Shown: one piece after another, positions 6,962 through 14,714 of the stretch
How positions within the stretch are numbered: position 1 is the first letter of the stretch
Layout: the number at the start of each line of letters is the position of its first letter
Source: an uncultured Clostridia bacterium
GTDB taxonomy: Bacteria; Bacillota; Clostridia; Oscillospirales; Acutalibacteraceae
Length of the DNA stretch: 17,649 nucleotides
NCBI GenBank assembly: GCA_937897215.1
Contig: CALCBQ010000195.1
Location: 1 to 17,649 of the forward strand
Direction of reading: 5' to 3'
Program-made: the position numbers and the translations under genes
The notes under the pieces: generated by a model
Seen by the model: the letters and a program-made list of their open reading frames with translations, nothing else
Told to the model about the DNA's origin: nothing
Database searches by the model: none

Positions 6962-7033
6962 ATTATAAATCTGCGTCGCAGACCCTACACTTTGCGCTTT
7001 GCACTCTATTCGACAACCTAAAATTTGTTAAAC

Positions 7034-7059
7034 AAAAAGACGGGAAACAATCTCCCGTC
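7034..7059 (-). terminator. Rho-independent terminator of the PucR-type regulator gene
   Basis: A perfect 7-bp GC-rich stem (GACGGGA / TCCCGTC, 7053-7059 with 7039-7045, 7-base loop) on the minus strand runs straight into TTTTTG and further T-rich sequence. It starts about 10 bases after the regulator gene stop. Confidence 0.88.
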
Positions 7060-7068
7060 CTGCATAAA

Positions 7069-8154
7069 TTAATATTTAATTGGGTTTGCGTCAAGATATT
7101 TCTTAACCATCAATGCAACTTTGAATACGATAGCGTCATCAAATTCTCTTAAATCAAGACCTGTAAGTTTCTTGATTTTTTCAAGACGATAAACGAGTGT
7201 ATTTCTATGAACGAACAACTTTCTTGATGTTTCAGAAACATTAAGGTTATTCTCAAAGAATTTCTGGATTGTGAAAAGAGTTTCGTGGTCAAGACTGTCA
7301 ATAGAGCCACGCTTGAAGATTTCACGAAGGAACATTTCGCAAAGTGTTGTTGGTAACTGATAAATAAGGCGTGCAATACCAAGATTATCATAAGTTACGA
7401 TAGTTTTTTCTGTATCAAAGACCTTACCAACTTCAAGAGAAACCTGTGCTTCACGGAATGAGCGTGCTAAATCTTTAATGCTGTCAACTGCAGTACCAAT
7501 ACCCACAAGAACATGTGTATAATACTCTGTACCGAGAGAATCGGCAATTGAACGAGCAAGTTTTTCAAGGTCTTTTGTATCAACATTATTCTTGACTTCT
7601 TTAACAAGAACAATATCTGTTTCGTTGATATTAACAACAAAATCTTTTGTTTTATCAGGGAACAAATCCTGAATAACATCAAACACAGATACATCATTCT
7701 TTTCAGTAATTCTGATAAGAAGTACTACACGGGTAACATCGTTATTAAAATGAAGTTCGCGTGCTTTAATATAAATATCGCCAGGGAGAATATTATCAAG
7801 GATTACATTCTTGATAAAGTTACCTCTGTCATATTTTTCATCATAGTATTGCTTGATTGTTGAAAGAGATACTGCAATAACTGAAACATATCTGCTTGCT
7901 GTTTCATCATCGCCTTCAACAAAAACTGCATATTCAGGGTGCATATGGGCACCAAACACTTTATAAGTATAACCATCTGAAACAGTTTTGTCAGCAGAAG
8001 AAAAAACATCTGACACTGCATGTGTCTGAATCTCGCCTATTCTGCCAAGTTCACTACATGAAATAACTGTACCTGTTTCATCAATTACGCCGAAAGTTCT
8101 TTCAATTACATCGTTCATCTGATGAACAATCCCCTGAAACAATCTGTTGGACAT
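7069..8154 (-). CDS. PucR/CdaR-family transcriptional regulator
   Basis: A 361-residue predicted DNA-binding regulator. Order: N-terminal sensory region (about 1-105, starting MSNRLFQGIVHQMNDVIERT, as in sugar-diacid-type sensors), a GGDEF-like CdaR middle domain (about 130-245, ending with GIGTAVDSIKDLARSFREAQ), and the C-terminal PucR helix-turn-helix (about 290-358, with NNLNVSETSRKLFVHRNTL and VYRLEKIKKLTGLDL). Family members sense small molecules such as sugar acids or purine breakdown products; the ligand here cannot be read from sequence. The ATG at 8152-8154 has a strong GGAGGT site 7 bases upstream. It is monocistronic, with its own promoter and terminator, and no catabolic operon is adjacent, so its regulon is unknown. 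High confidence in family, none in target. Confidence 0.9.
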   Translation of the reverse strand: MSNRLFQGIVHQMNDVIERTFGVIDETGTVISCSELGRIGEIQTHAVSDVFSSADKTVSDGYTYKVFGAHMHPEYAVFVEGDDETASRYVSVIAVSLSTIKQYYDEKYDRGNFIKNVILDNILPGDIYIKARELHFNNDVTRVVLLIRITEKNDVSVFDVIQDLFPDKTKDFVVNINETDIVLVKEVKNNVDTKDLEKLARSIADSLGTEYYTHVLVGIGTAVDSIKDLARSFREAQVSLEVGKVFDTEKTIVTYDNLGIARLIYQLPTTLCEMFLREIFKRGSIDSLDHETLFTIQKFFENNLNVSETSRKLFVHRNTLVYRLEKIKKLTGLDLREFDDAIVFKVALMVKKYLDANPIKY

Positions 8155-8219
8155 ATTTTATACCTCCAATCGCACGGTAAAACAACACCTTATGCAATTT
8201 CACAATTAGAACACTATGT

Positions 8220-8248
8220 ATTTTACACAATAAAACCCTATTTTGCAA
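8220..8248 (-). promoter_or_regulatory. Probable sigma-A promoter of the PucR-type regulator gene
   Basis: TTGCAA (8243-8248), 17 bases, then TAAAAT (8220-8225) on the minus strand; the start would be near 8213 and the leader about 60 bases. The surrounding 8155-8374 region is very AT-rich and holds no gene. Confidence 0.55.
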
Positions 8249-8374
8249 GTAAAATTTTTATATTTTTTAATTTTTTCAAACATTTTTCACAAAAATTGAC
8301 GAAATTTTTGTTCAATCCTCGCATTTTAAGGAATTTTTTCGATATTTTTTTATTGTTCAAAATGACTAAACATT

Positions 8375-9088
8375 TTATATTTTTTGTATTTTTTGAAGTT
8401 CTTCGGGAGTAATTTCGCGACATTCGCCCGGATTTAAGGCGCTATCAAGTTCTAATCCGCCCATTTTTGAGCGATGAAGCGCAACCACTTTATTACCTGC
8501 TGCCGCAAACATTCTTTTAACCTGATGGTACTTGCCTTCGCATATCATAATTTTCACGAGCGGAGTATCACTTTGTTCAACAATTTCTACTTTTGCTTCT
8601 TTAAGGATTGTCCCATCCCCCAAAGTTATACCGGTTTCAAGCATTTTTATGTCTGTATCTGAAAGTTTATGGTCGAGCCGAGCAAGATAAGTTTTGAATA
8701 TATGATTTTTAGGCGAAAGAATTTTATGGGCAAAGTCGCCGTCATCAGTTATAAGAACAAAACCGGTTGTATCTTTATCAAGACGACCAGCAGGAAAAAG
8801 CCCTTTGCGATACAACTCATCAGGCACTAAATCCACAACTGTTTCTTCTTTTTCGCCTTCGCTTGCAGACACCACACCTTGCGGCTTATTCATCATAATA
8901 TAAATATGTTTTTTCAAAAGGATTTTTTCGCCGTCAAGGCATACTTCATCTTTATTAATATCAACTTTAAAAGAACTGTCTTTTACAACATTTCCGTTAA
9001 CTGATACTCTTCCTTTTTTCATAATCTCTTTAACATCACGACGAGAAAGAGTCCCCTGTGATGCTAAAATTTTATCGAGTCTTTCCAA
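8375..9088 (-). CDS. rsuA: Pseudouridine synthase, RsuA family (16S rRNA type)
   Basis: Converts a uridine in rRNA to pseudouridine. The 237-residue protein has an S4 RNA-binding domain (about 2-58, MERLDKILASQGTLSRRDVK) and the catalytic RsuA/RluB core with FPAGRLDKDTTGFVLITDDG, in which Asp104 is the nucleophile; the segment HKILSPKNHIFKTYLARL is closer to RsuA (small subunit position 516 in E. coli) than to RluB. The start is a TTG (9086-9088) with AAAGGA 9 bases upstream; the only nearby ATG is out of frame. It lies 23 bases behind the DUF4830-type gene and is probably co-transcribed. The exact target uridine is inferred from family. Confidence 0.9.
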   Translation of the reverse strand: MERLDKILASQGTLSRRDVKEIMKKGRVSVNGNVVKDSSFKVDINKDEVCLDGEKILLKKHIYIMMNKPQGVVSASEGEKEETVVDLVPDELYRKGLFPAGRLDKDTTGFVLITDDGDFAHKILSPKNHIFKTYLARLDHKLSDTDIKMLETGITLGDGTILKEAKVEIVEQSDTPLVKIMICEGKYHQVKRMFAAAGNKVVALHRSKMGGLELDSALNPGECREITPEELQKIQKI

Positions 9089-9111
9089 AATTAGTCATCC
9101 TTTATAACTAT

Positions 9112-9579
9112 TTACGGCATTTGAAAGCCATGCATAAATCCGTCTAATTCTATTGAGCACACATCTCCGCCAATTACAAGACCATCATAAACAAGAACAT
9201 TAACACGAATACAATCTTTATTTTCATACCCTGAATAATTCTTTATTATATAAGTCCATCTTTTTGCTCTCATACCTGCATAAACAGTAAGGTCAAATCC
9301 TTGGTCCTTTTGTATTTCGTTATATGCGGTATATGTGTCATCAAATTCTGACGGAATGATAACTTCTTGCACTTCAACCGGCTCTTCGTCAAGCTCCCAA
9401 CCATATTGAGAAAGAAACGCCATTCGCTCTTCATGGGTTGACGCTTTAATACTCATTCCGCTTTTACCAGTCTCTTTACTATCCTGCGACAGAATAAACA
9501 ATGATATTACTGTAAACACAACGAAAATTACTAACAAAGCCACTTTGATATGCTTTGATTTAATAGAATACACGAACAT
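9112..9579 (-). CDS. Membrane-anchored protein with DUF4830-type domain
   Basis: A 155-residue protein of unknown function: a short basic N-terminus (MFVYSIKSKHIK), one membrane segment (about 13-30, VALLVIFVVFTVISLFIL), then an extracytoplasmic domain. Its landmarks, HEERMAFLSQYGWELDEEPV, VIIPSEFDDTYTAYNEIQ, GFDLTVYAG and VIGGDVCSIELDGFMHGF, are those I associate with DUF4830, found mostly in Clostridia; the family name is from memory. The frame opens with a TTG at 9600, but the ATG at 9577-9579 is preferred, since GAGGTG stands 7 bases upstream. That site is the 3' arm of a 9-base inverted repeat. It precedes rsuA by 23 bases. Confidence 0.78.
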   Translation of the reverse strand: MFVYSIKSKHIKVALLVIFVVFTVISLFILSQDSKETGKSGMSIKASTHEERMAFLSQYGWELDEEPVEVQEVIIPSEFDDTYTAYNEIQKDQGFDLTVYAGMRAKRWTYIIKNYSGYENKDCIRVNVLVYDGLVIGGDVCSIELDGFMHGFQMP

Positions 9580-9584
9580 AGATA

Positions 9585-9630
9585 AACACCTCGAACACAA
9601 TTTATATAAATAAATATGCGGCGAGGTGTT
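9585..9630 (-). promoter_or_regulatory. Inverted repeat enclosing the ribosome binding site of the DUF4830-type gene
   Basis: AACACCTCG (9622-9630 on the minus strand) and CGAGGTGTT (9585-9593) are perfect inverted 9-mers with a 28-base AT-rich loop. The second arm contains the GAGGTG ribosome binding site. A TATAAT without a convincing -35 lies at 9633-9638, just before the first arm, so the palindrome could instead be an operator at the start site; the trailing TTTAT makes a terminator role weak. Confidence 0.5.
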
Positions 9631-9660
9631 AAATTATAATATTAAATTACAAACAGAGAT

Positions 9661-10197
9661 TTATTCGTTGCCCTTCTTGGTTTGTGATGCAGCAGCTCTA
9701 AGATGCTGACGAGCACGACGGATTTCGTTAACAGAATTTGTAAGAGTTTCATCTGCTACTGCTACGATGCTTTCAACATATTCGCTTGCACTTGTACGCA
9801 TTTCCATTGACCAGTTTCTTGCCTGCTCTGTAAGTTCTGCTGCAGATGCTCTTGCCTGTTCAACAATTTCGTTTGCAGTCGCTCTTGCTTGTTGAAGAAT
9901 TTCTGCTGCCTGTGCTTCTGCCCCGCGTGTGATTTCATCTTCAGAGATAATTTCTTTTGCACGAACATGTGCTTTTTCGATAATCTTATCTGCATTATCT
10001 TGTGCACCTGAAAGAATTTCTTTTCTTTCTGAAGCAATTTTTCTTGCTTGCATAAGTTCATCAGGCATATTAAGACGAATGTCTTCAATAGCTGTTTTAA
10101 TTGCTTGTGCATCAACAAGAAGATTTGATGTAAATGGTACTGATTTACCCTCATCAAGTATAGTTTCAATTTCTTCAAGTAAGTTTTCTATTGTCAT
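9661..10197 (-). CDS. Coiled-coil protein with 11-residue repeats, unknown function
   Basis: A 178-residue cytoplasmic protein, Ala/Glu/Arg/Gln-rich and almost entirely helical, with no membrane segment. Residues 97-129 are three exact-length hendecads (AAEILQQARAT, ANEIVEQARAS, AAELTEQARNW); a similar 11-residue spacing begins near 69 (ADKIIEKAHVR, AKEIISEDEIT). Hendecads form right-handed or straight coiled coils, as in ATPase stator subunits (b, E/H), which is probably why relatives are often labelled ATPase; there is no nucleotide-binding motif. Its ATG overlaps the coaD stop by four bases (ATGA), so it is translationally coupled to coaD. A cytoskeletal or DivIVA-like scaffold role is possible but unproven. 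Confidence 0.82.
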   Translation of the reverse strand: MTIENLLEEIETILDEGKSVPFTSNLLVDAQAIKTAIEDIRLNMPDELMQARKIASERKEILSGAQDNADKIIEKAHVRAKEIISEDEITRGAEAQAAEILQQARATANEIVEQARASAAELTEQARNWSMEMRTSASEYVESIVAVADETLTNSVNEIRRARQHLRAAASQTKKGNE

Positions 10198-10688
10198 TTA
10201 CTTACACCTCTTTTAATTCTTTTAACTATATCATCACGAATTTCGTGAGGTACAAAATCACTTATATCCCCACCCAATTCGCAAATTTGCTTAACTGCGC
10301 TTGAACTTAAATAAAGATTCTCAACCCTTGTATTAATAAACACAGTTTCAAGATTCTCATTAAGTTTTTTATTCATTTGAGCTTGCTGGAACTCATACTC
10401 AAAGTCAGACACGGCACGAAGTCCTTTAACTACGGCTACCGCTCCCTTTTCTTTTGCATATTCCGCAAGCAAACCTTCGTAAGTATCGACCTCAACATTG
10501 GGGTATTCTTTGATACAGCGTCTTATTAAATCTGCTCGCTCTTCAGGAGTAAAGCAAAAGTTCGTTTTGGACGGGTTTTTCATTACAACAACGATAACCT
10601 TATCAAAAAGCGCCGAACTACGACTGATAATATCAAGATGCCCATTTGTTACCGGGTCAAAGCTACCGGGACAAACAACGGTTTTCAT
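10194..10688 (-). CDS. coaD: Pantetheine-phosphate adenylyltransferase
   Basis: Transfers AMP from ATP to 4'-phosphopantetheine, giving dephospho-CoA, the penultimate step of coenzyme A synthesis. The 164-residue protein begins MKTVVCPGSFDPVTNGHLDI, with the nucleotidyltransferase TxGH motif (Thr14-His17), the VVKGLRAVSDFEYEFQQAQM substrate region and LYLSSSAVKQI near the end, all typical; length fits the family (about 160). A GTG three codons upstream (10695-10697) overlaps the rsmD stop, but the ATG at 10686-10688 gives the usual N-terminus. It follows rsmD by 5 bases, the common Firmicute rsmD-coaD pair. Confidence 0.96.
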   Translation of the reverse strand: MKTVVCPGSFDPVTNGHLDIISRSSALFDKVIVVVMKNPSKTNFCFTPEERADLIRRCIKEYPNVEVDTYEGLLAEYAKEKGAVAVVKGLRAVSDFEYEFQQAQMNKKLNENLETVFINTRVENLYLSSSAVKQICELGGDISDFVPHEIRDDIVKRIKRGVSK

Positions 10689-10693
10689 ATTTC

Positions 10694-11233
10694 TCACTTG
10701 TTCTTTCTGTATGCGGTAAGTTTAATCTTACCGTATCTGTATTCACGGTGGATTGAAAAATCCCCTGCTGACTGTGGCAATGTTTCATCAAGAGCTGTTT
10801 CACAGATAATTACACCGTAGTCGGTCATTTTTTCTGCTACTGACGGCAAAACACTATCAATTATATTCTTGTTATAAGGTGGGTCTAAAAGTGCTATATC
10901 AAATTTATCTTTACTTAATGTGATATACATTTTTGAATCGCCACAAAATACACTTGCTCGCTTTTCAAAGCCCACAGTCTTTAGATTTTGTTTCACTACA
11001 TCTACTGAGCGGTTTGCACTGTCAACGAATGTACAATGTTTAGCACCACGACTTAGTGCTTCAATTCCTAACTGACCTGAACCTGCAAACAAATCAATAA
11101 CATTTGCACCTTCAAGGTCAAACTGAATTATATTGAACATACCTTCTTTTACTCGGTCAGTGGTAGGACGCACATCCTCGCCTTCTAAAGTAACAAGTTT
11201 TCTGCCCCTTGCTTCGCCTGTAATTACTCTCAT
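10694..11233 (-). CDS. rsmD: 16S rRNA (guanine(966)-N2)-methyltransferase RsmD
   Basis: Methylates N2 of a conserved guanine of 16S rRNA during small-subunit assembly. The 179-residue protein starts MRVITGEARGRKL and has the RPTTDRVKEGMFNII segment, SAM motif I (VIDLFAGSGQLGIEALSRGA, from residue about 45) and the N-methyltransferase catalytic motif DPPY (117-120). The frame is open to 11254, but the ATG at 11231-11233 gives the family's usual N-terminus and has GGAG 7 bases upstream. First gene of rsmD-coaD-coiled-coil, with its own promoter just upstream. Confidence 0.95.
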   Translation of the reverse strand: MRVITGEARGRKLVTLEGEDVRPTTDRVKEGMFNIIQFDLEGANVIDLFAGSGQLGIEALSRGAKHCTFVDSANRSVDVVKQNLKTVGFEKRASVFCGDSKMYITLSKDKFDIALLDPPYNKNIIDSVLPSVAEKMTDYGVIICETALDETLPQSAGDFSIHREYRYGKIKLTAYRKNK

Positions 11234-11265
11234 AAATCTGCTCCAACCTGCCAATATATGTGGCT

Positions 11266-11294
11266 ATTATCTCATTTTTCTGTCAATTTGTCAA
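11266..11294 (-). promoter_or_regulatory. Strong sigma-A promoter for rsmD-coaD
   Basis: Minus strand: TTGACA (11289-11294), 17 bases, GATAAT (11266-11271) preceded by TGA, so an extended -10. The start is expected near 11259 with a leader of about 25 bases. A second TTGACA immediately inside the spacer is too close to the -10 to serve as -35. Confidence 0.85.
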
Positions 11295-11320
11295 ATTATT
11301 TATTGAAAAACCGCAGAAAA

Positions 11321-11980
11321 TCAACTTTTTTTCAAAGAAATAAGCAGATTTTCCAGGTCTTTCACAGTTTCTACAATATATTCTGCCCCTTCTTTTTCAA
11401 TAATTTCACGGTCGCGAAATCCCCAAAGCACGCCAACAGATGGTAAATTTGCATTTTTTGCGGTAATAATATCAGTATCTGCATCGCCTACAAAAATAGT
11501 GTTTTGGAGTTTGCTATTAAGGACTTCAAGTGCATAATAAACACCGTCGGGTGCAGGCTTATTTGGTCTTCCGTCAACACTACCTACTACTAAGTCGATA
11601 GTATTGCCAAACATTCTTTTGCACAAATCCTGTGCAGCAAAATCAGCTTTATTCGTTACGATTGCAGTTTTAAATCCTGCATTTTTTACTGATTTGAGCA
11701 TATCGTTAATTCCTTCATAGGGTGCAGTTTTATCTTCCATATGGATTTTATAATACTCGCAGAAATCATTGAAACAGATTTCAAAGGTTTCTGAATCTGT
11801 ATTCTGCGGCACTGCTCTTTCCACTAACAAACGAATTCCGTTACCTACAAATGAACGGATTTCAGTCAAACTGCGTAATGGGAAATTTCGTCTTGAAAGT
11901 GCATAGTTTACGCTATCTTTCAAGTCTTCAAGAGTATTTAAAAGTGTACCATCTAAATCGAAAATTATTGTATCAATCAT
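11321..11980 (-). CDS. HAD-superfamily phosphatase, phosphoglycolate phosphatase-like
   Basis: 219 residues with all four HAD motifs: DLDGT (Asp8 nucleophile, Asp10 acid/base), Thr109 in AIVTNK, Lys141 in NKPAPDG, and GDADTD (165-170). The helical C1 cap between motifs I and II (about 15-80) and the whole layout match Gph/PpaX-type enzymes that hydrolyse phosphoglycolate or pyrophosphate; substrate specificity within this group cannot be read reliably, so no symbol is given. The ATG overlaps the uvrC 3' end by 8 bases with GGAG six bases upstream, so it is the last gene of the methyltransferase-uvrC unit. No clear terminator follows; the rsmD promoter lies directly downstream. Confidence 0.9.
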   Translation of the reverse strand: MIDTIIFDLDGTLLNTLEDLKDSVNYALSRRNFPLRSLTEIRSFVGNGIRLLVERAVPQNTDSETFEICFNDFCEYYKIHMEDKTAPYEGINDMLKSVKNAGFKTAIVTNKADFAAQDLCKRMFGNTIDLVVGSVDGRPNKPAPDGVYYALEVLNSKLQNTIFVGDADTDIITAKNANLPSVGVLWGFRDREIIEKEGAEYIVETVKDLENLLISLKKS

Positions 11981-13817
11981 TGTTTTCTCCGTTATAATAA
12001 TTATAAATTTTTTCTGCTAATTCTTTATTAACACCTTTAACCTGCATTAAATCAAGAACTGTTGCTTCTTTAATATTTTTAATTGTTTTAAAAATTTTGA
12101 GAAGTTCTTGTGCTTTTCTCTCGCCTATGCCATCAATCTTGGTAAGGGACAATTCAAGTCCGCGTTTAGTATGTTTTTTATGATGAAAACCAACTGAAAA
12201 TCTGTGGACTTCTTCCTGGATTTCTGACACAAGGGTAAATACGCTACGAGTTGAATTTATGGCTATTTCTCCTCCATCTCCTGTAATTGCACGAGTTTTG
12301 TGTTTTGAATCCTTAACCATACCGAAAAGTGGCACATCGACGCCCATTTTATCAAGAATTTCCTTTACTGCATTGACTTGACCTTTACCGCCGTCGAGCA
12401 AAATAAGGTCAGGCATTCTACCAAAGCCCTCTTCTGCATTTTCATCTTTATGCAAGAAATATTCATTAAATCTTCTCTCTAAAACTTCTCGCATTGAGCC
12501 GTAATCATCTTGTCCTACAAAAGATTTGATATTAAATGTACGGTATGCACGTTTTAACGGCTTGCCATTCTTAAAAACTACCATACCTGCCACATTGTCT
12601 TCTCCGCCTGTATGAGAAATGTCATAGGACTCAATATATTCAGGGGCTTTTTCTAATCCTAAAAGAGTTTTAAGTTCTTCAAGAGATTTTATTTCGCCTG
12701 AATTTTTACCTTTTTTCTGTGCAAGTTTTTCATAGGCATTTTCACGGCACATATTGACAAGTTTAAGTCCCTCGCCCCTTTGCGGAACAGCAACTATACA
12801 CTTCTTACCGCGGACATTAGTTAAATGTTGTTCAACAAGTTCCATATCTTCAAATGTCTCATCAACAAGCACTTTATGTGGCACTTGGCGATTCATTCCG
12901 TAATACTGAATAAGGAAGTTACAACGAATATTCTCGACCATTTTGTCTTCGTCAAAAAAGAATTGCTCGCTATCACAAAGTCTGCCCTTATCATATCGCA
13001 AAACAGCAATACAGATATCTTTTTCATTTGTTGCAAGGGCAAAAACATCTTTTGAGTCGCCTGCTTCAGTAACAACCTTTTGTTTTGTCTGCATATTCTC
13101 AATTGCGCGGATTCTATCGCGATATTTTCCCGCATTTTCAAAATCAAGATTTTCGGCACAAGCGTTCATTTTCACTTTCAAATCTTTAATAATTTTTGAA
13201 ATATCTCCATTGAGAAAATCTAACGCATCATTTACTGCTTCGTCATATTCTTTCTTTGAGATTTTACCTGTGCACACACCCATACAACGATTTATATGGT
13301 AATTAAGGCAAGGTCTTCCCTTTTTACAATCTCGTGGAAAAGATTTATTGCACTGAGGAAGCTTGAAAATCTTATTCGCCTCATCAACTGATTGCTTTAC
13401 AGAATACGAACTTGTAAATGGGCCTATATAATATGCAGAGTCATCATCTTTCTGTAAAACTGCAGAAATTTTACGATACGGCTCATTTGTGATTTTGATA
13501 TAACTATAACCTTTATCATCTTTAAGAAGAATGTTATATTTTGGTTGATTTTGTTTGATAAGACTTGCTTCAAGAACGAGTGCTTCAAATTCTGAATCTG
13601 TGAGAATATAATCGAAATCGTCAACATTTTCAACCATTTTAAGAACTTTTACGGAGTGTTTATTCTGTGAGCCGAAATACTGACTAACGCGATTTTTAAG
13701 TTTTTTTGCTTTACCGATATAAATAATTTTTCCCTGTTTGTTTTTCATTATATAAACGCCTGGGGTCAATGGCAATTTCATTGCTTTTTCACGTAAAATG
13801 CTAAGCTTTTCGTTCAC
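11973..13817 (-). CDS. uvrC: Excinuclease ABC subunit C
   Basis: Makes both incisions around a lesion in nucleotide excision repair with UvrA and UvrB. The 614-residue protein contains the GIY-YIG nuclease (about 15-95, GVYIMKN and YIGKAKKLKNRVSQYF), a cysteine cluster (Cys156, 164, 170, 178, 182) matching the reported iron-sulfur site, the UVR motif that contacts UvrB (about 215-245, ENLDFENAGKYRDRIRAIEN), the RNase H-like second nuclease (Asp399 in YDISH, Asp438, Asp475 in LLDGGKGQ, His538) and two helix-hairpin-helix motifs at the end. The frame is open to 13892, but that N-terminus is read out of a palindromic repeat; the GTG at 13815-13817 with GGTGG upstream gives the normal length. Confidence 0.95.
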   Translation of the reverse strand: MNEKLSILREKAMKLPLTPGVYIMKNKQGKIIYIGKAKKLKNRVSQYFGSQNKHSVKVLKMVENVDDFDYILTDSEFEALVLEASLIKQNQPKYNILLKDDKGYSYIKITNEPYRKISAVLQKDDDSAYYIGPFTSSYSVKQSVDEANKIFKLPQCNKSFPRDCKKGRPCLNYHINRCMGVCTGKISKKEYDEAVNDALDFLNGDISKIIKDLKVKMNACAENLDFENAGKYRDRIRAIENMQTKQKVVTEAGDSKDVFALATNEKDICIAVLRYDKGRLCDSEQFFFDEDKMVENIRCNFLIQYYGMNRQVPHKVLVDETFEDMELVEQHLTNVRGKKCIVAVPQRGEGLKLVNMCRENAYEKLAQKKGKNSGEIKSLEELKTLLGLEKAPEYIESYDISHTGGEDNVAGMVVFKNGKPLKRAYRTFNIKSFVGQDDYGSMREVLERRFNEYFLHKDENAEEGFGRMPDLILLDGGKGQVNAVKEILDKMGVDVPLFGMVKDSKHKTRAITGDGGEIAINSTRSVFTLVSEIQEEVHRFSVGFHHKKHTKRGLELSLTKIDGIGERKAQELLKIFKTIKNIKEATVLDLMQVKGVNKELAEKIYNYYNGENND

Positions 13818-13855
13818 AGTTTCACCACCGTTCAATCGTTTTTGCAAGTTGTTTT

Positions 13856-13882
13856 GTAGGGGCTGACGACTTCGGCAGCCCG
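13856..13882 (+). repeat. Short palindromic repeat, copy A (left of the methyltransferase gene)
   Basis: 27 bases beginning GTAGGGGCTGACG and ending GGCAGCCCG, foldable into a nine-position stem with one mismatch. It shares 20 of 27 positions with the copy at 14716-14742 in the opposite orientation, and two of the differences are compensatory within the stem. It fills most of the 71-base gap between the methyltransferase stop and uvrC start. It has no T-tract, so it is not a typical terminator. Confidence 0.75.
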
Positions 13883-13888
13883 AAACAA

Positions 13889-14674
13889 TCACTTCTTTTT
13901 TAAATCAAGTATAGATATATAATGAGGTATTTCAAAGGTTTCGGGAACAGTTTTCAAATATTCAATATGTTCTTTTGAAAACCTTTCTTTTTCTTCATCT
14001 GAAAGTGATGAAGCACCGATACCACGACAAGCTACAATTCTCCCGTGCCAAGTGTCACGAGTAAATGGTACATTAACCCCATACGTTATTGCATTTTCAA
14101 CTTCAAACAAAGGTTCTGCCCATTGGGGCTTTTTAAGTTCATATCGTGTCATACCACCGCCAGTCCAACCGGGATTATATTTCAAAACCAACTCTTCACT
14201 TTTTGATGCTATTTCACTCTCATATGGCAGCCAAGCCATAAATAAAATTAAAAAATGACCGCTGTCTTTAAGAATATTATGTATTTTAGGAAGAATTATA
14301 ATTTTATCAAAATACATAAAACATTGACAAGCAGTTACTACATCAAAGGTTTCATTTGGAAAATCGATTTTTTCAGCGGAAGAAACAAAATATTCAATGT
14401 TCATTCCTTTTGATAGTTCAATAGCTTCAGCAATCTGATTTTCTGAAATATCTACACCAATAAATTTTGCACCATATTTATACATATTTCGAGGAATAAC
14501 GCCTGTTCCTGTTCCTAAATCAAGTACTTTTTGACCATTTGTGCAAAGTCCTAAATCCACTATCTTCTTGTAAAATTCTTCAGGATAAATATCACGATAT
14601 TTTCCATAGTCTTTTGATACTCTTCCCCAGTCAAATGCTTTACCGTGGTCAATATTGTCATTTACGATTTCCAT
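13889..14674 (-). CDS. Class I SAM-dependent methyltransferase, substrate unknown
   Basis: A 261-residue methyltransferase with SAM motif I VLDLGTGTG (50-58), an acidic motif II in GVDIS (Asp75), a motif III-like segment SSAEKIDFPNETFDVVTACQ and the following CFMYFDK. The family is that of small-molecule methyltransferases (Methyltransf_11/25 type); the C-terminal region (TGGGMTRYELKKPQWAEPLF and NVPFTRDTWHGRIVACRGIG) is distinctive but I cannot assign a substrate. The ATG at 14672-14674 has AAAGGTG 7 bases upstream; 13 more codons are open but look unlike protein. It is bracketed by an inverted pair of palindromic repeats, which may mark an inserted cassette. uvrC follows after 71 bases. Confidence 0.88.
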   Translation of the reverse strand: MEIVNDNIDHGKAFDWGRVSKDYGKYRDIYPEEFYKKIVDLGLCTNGQKVLDLGTGTGVIPRNMYKYGAKFIGVDISENQIAEAIELSKGMNIEYFVSSAEKIDFPNETFDVVTACQCFMYFDKIIILPKIHNILKDSGHFLILFMAWLPYESEIASKSEELVLKYNPGWTGGGMTRYELKKPQWAEPLFEVENAITYGVNVPFTRDTWHGRIVACRGIGASSLSDEEKERFSKEHIEYLKTVPETFEIPHYISILDLKKK

Positions 14675-14714
14675 ATATTCACACCTTTTATTATACCCAA
14701 GCAGATAATTCAAT

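Noticed and set aside
6841..6985. Possible CRISPR array or tandem repeat
   Set aside because: The repeated blocks are inverted, unevenly spaced and palindromic, with no regular spacers and no cas gene nearby.
8289..8311. Nine-base inverted repeat with a five-base loop downstream of rsuA, considered as terminator
   Set aside because: The stem is almost entirely A-T with no following T-tract on the minus strand, in a very AT-rich region where such pairing is expected by chance.
12825..13302. Plus-strand open frames opposite uvrC
   Set aside because: Low-complexity antisense frames of a well-conserved gene, with no ribosome binding site or recognisable domain.
13818..13892. A 25-residue N-terminal extension of UvrC
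   Set aside because: It is read from palindromic repeat copy A, has no ribosome binding site at its start and is absent from UvrC proteins I know; the GTG at 13815-13817 is a better start.
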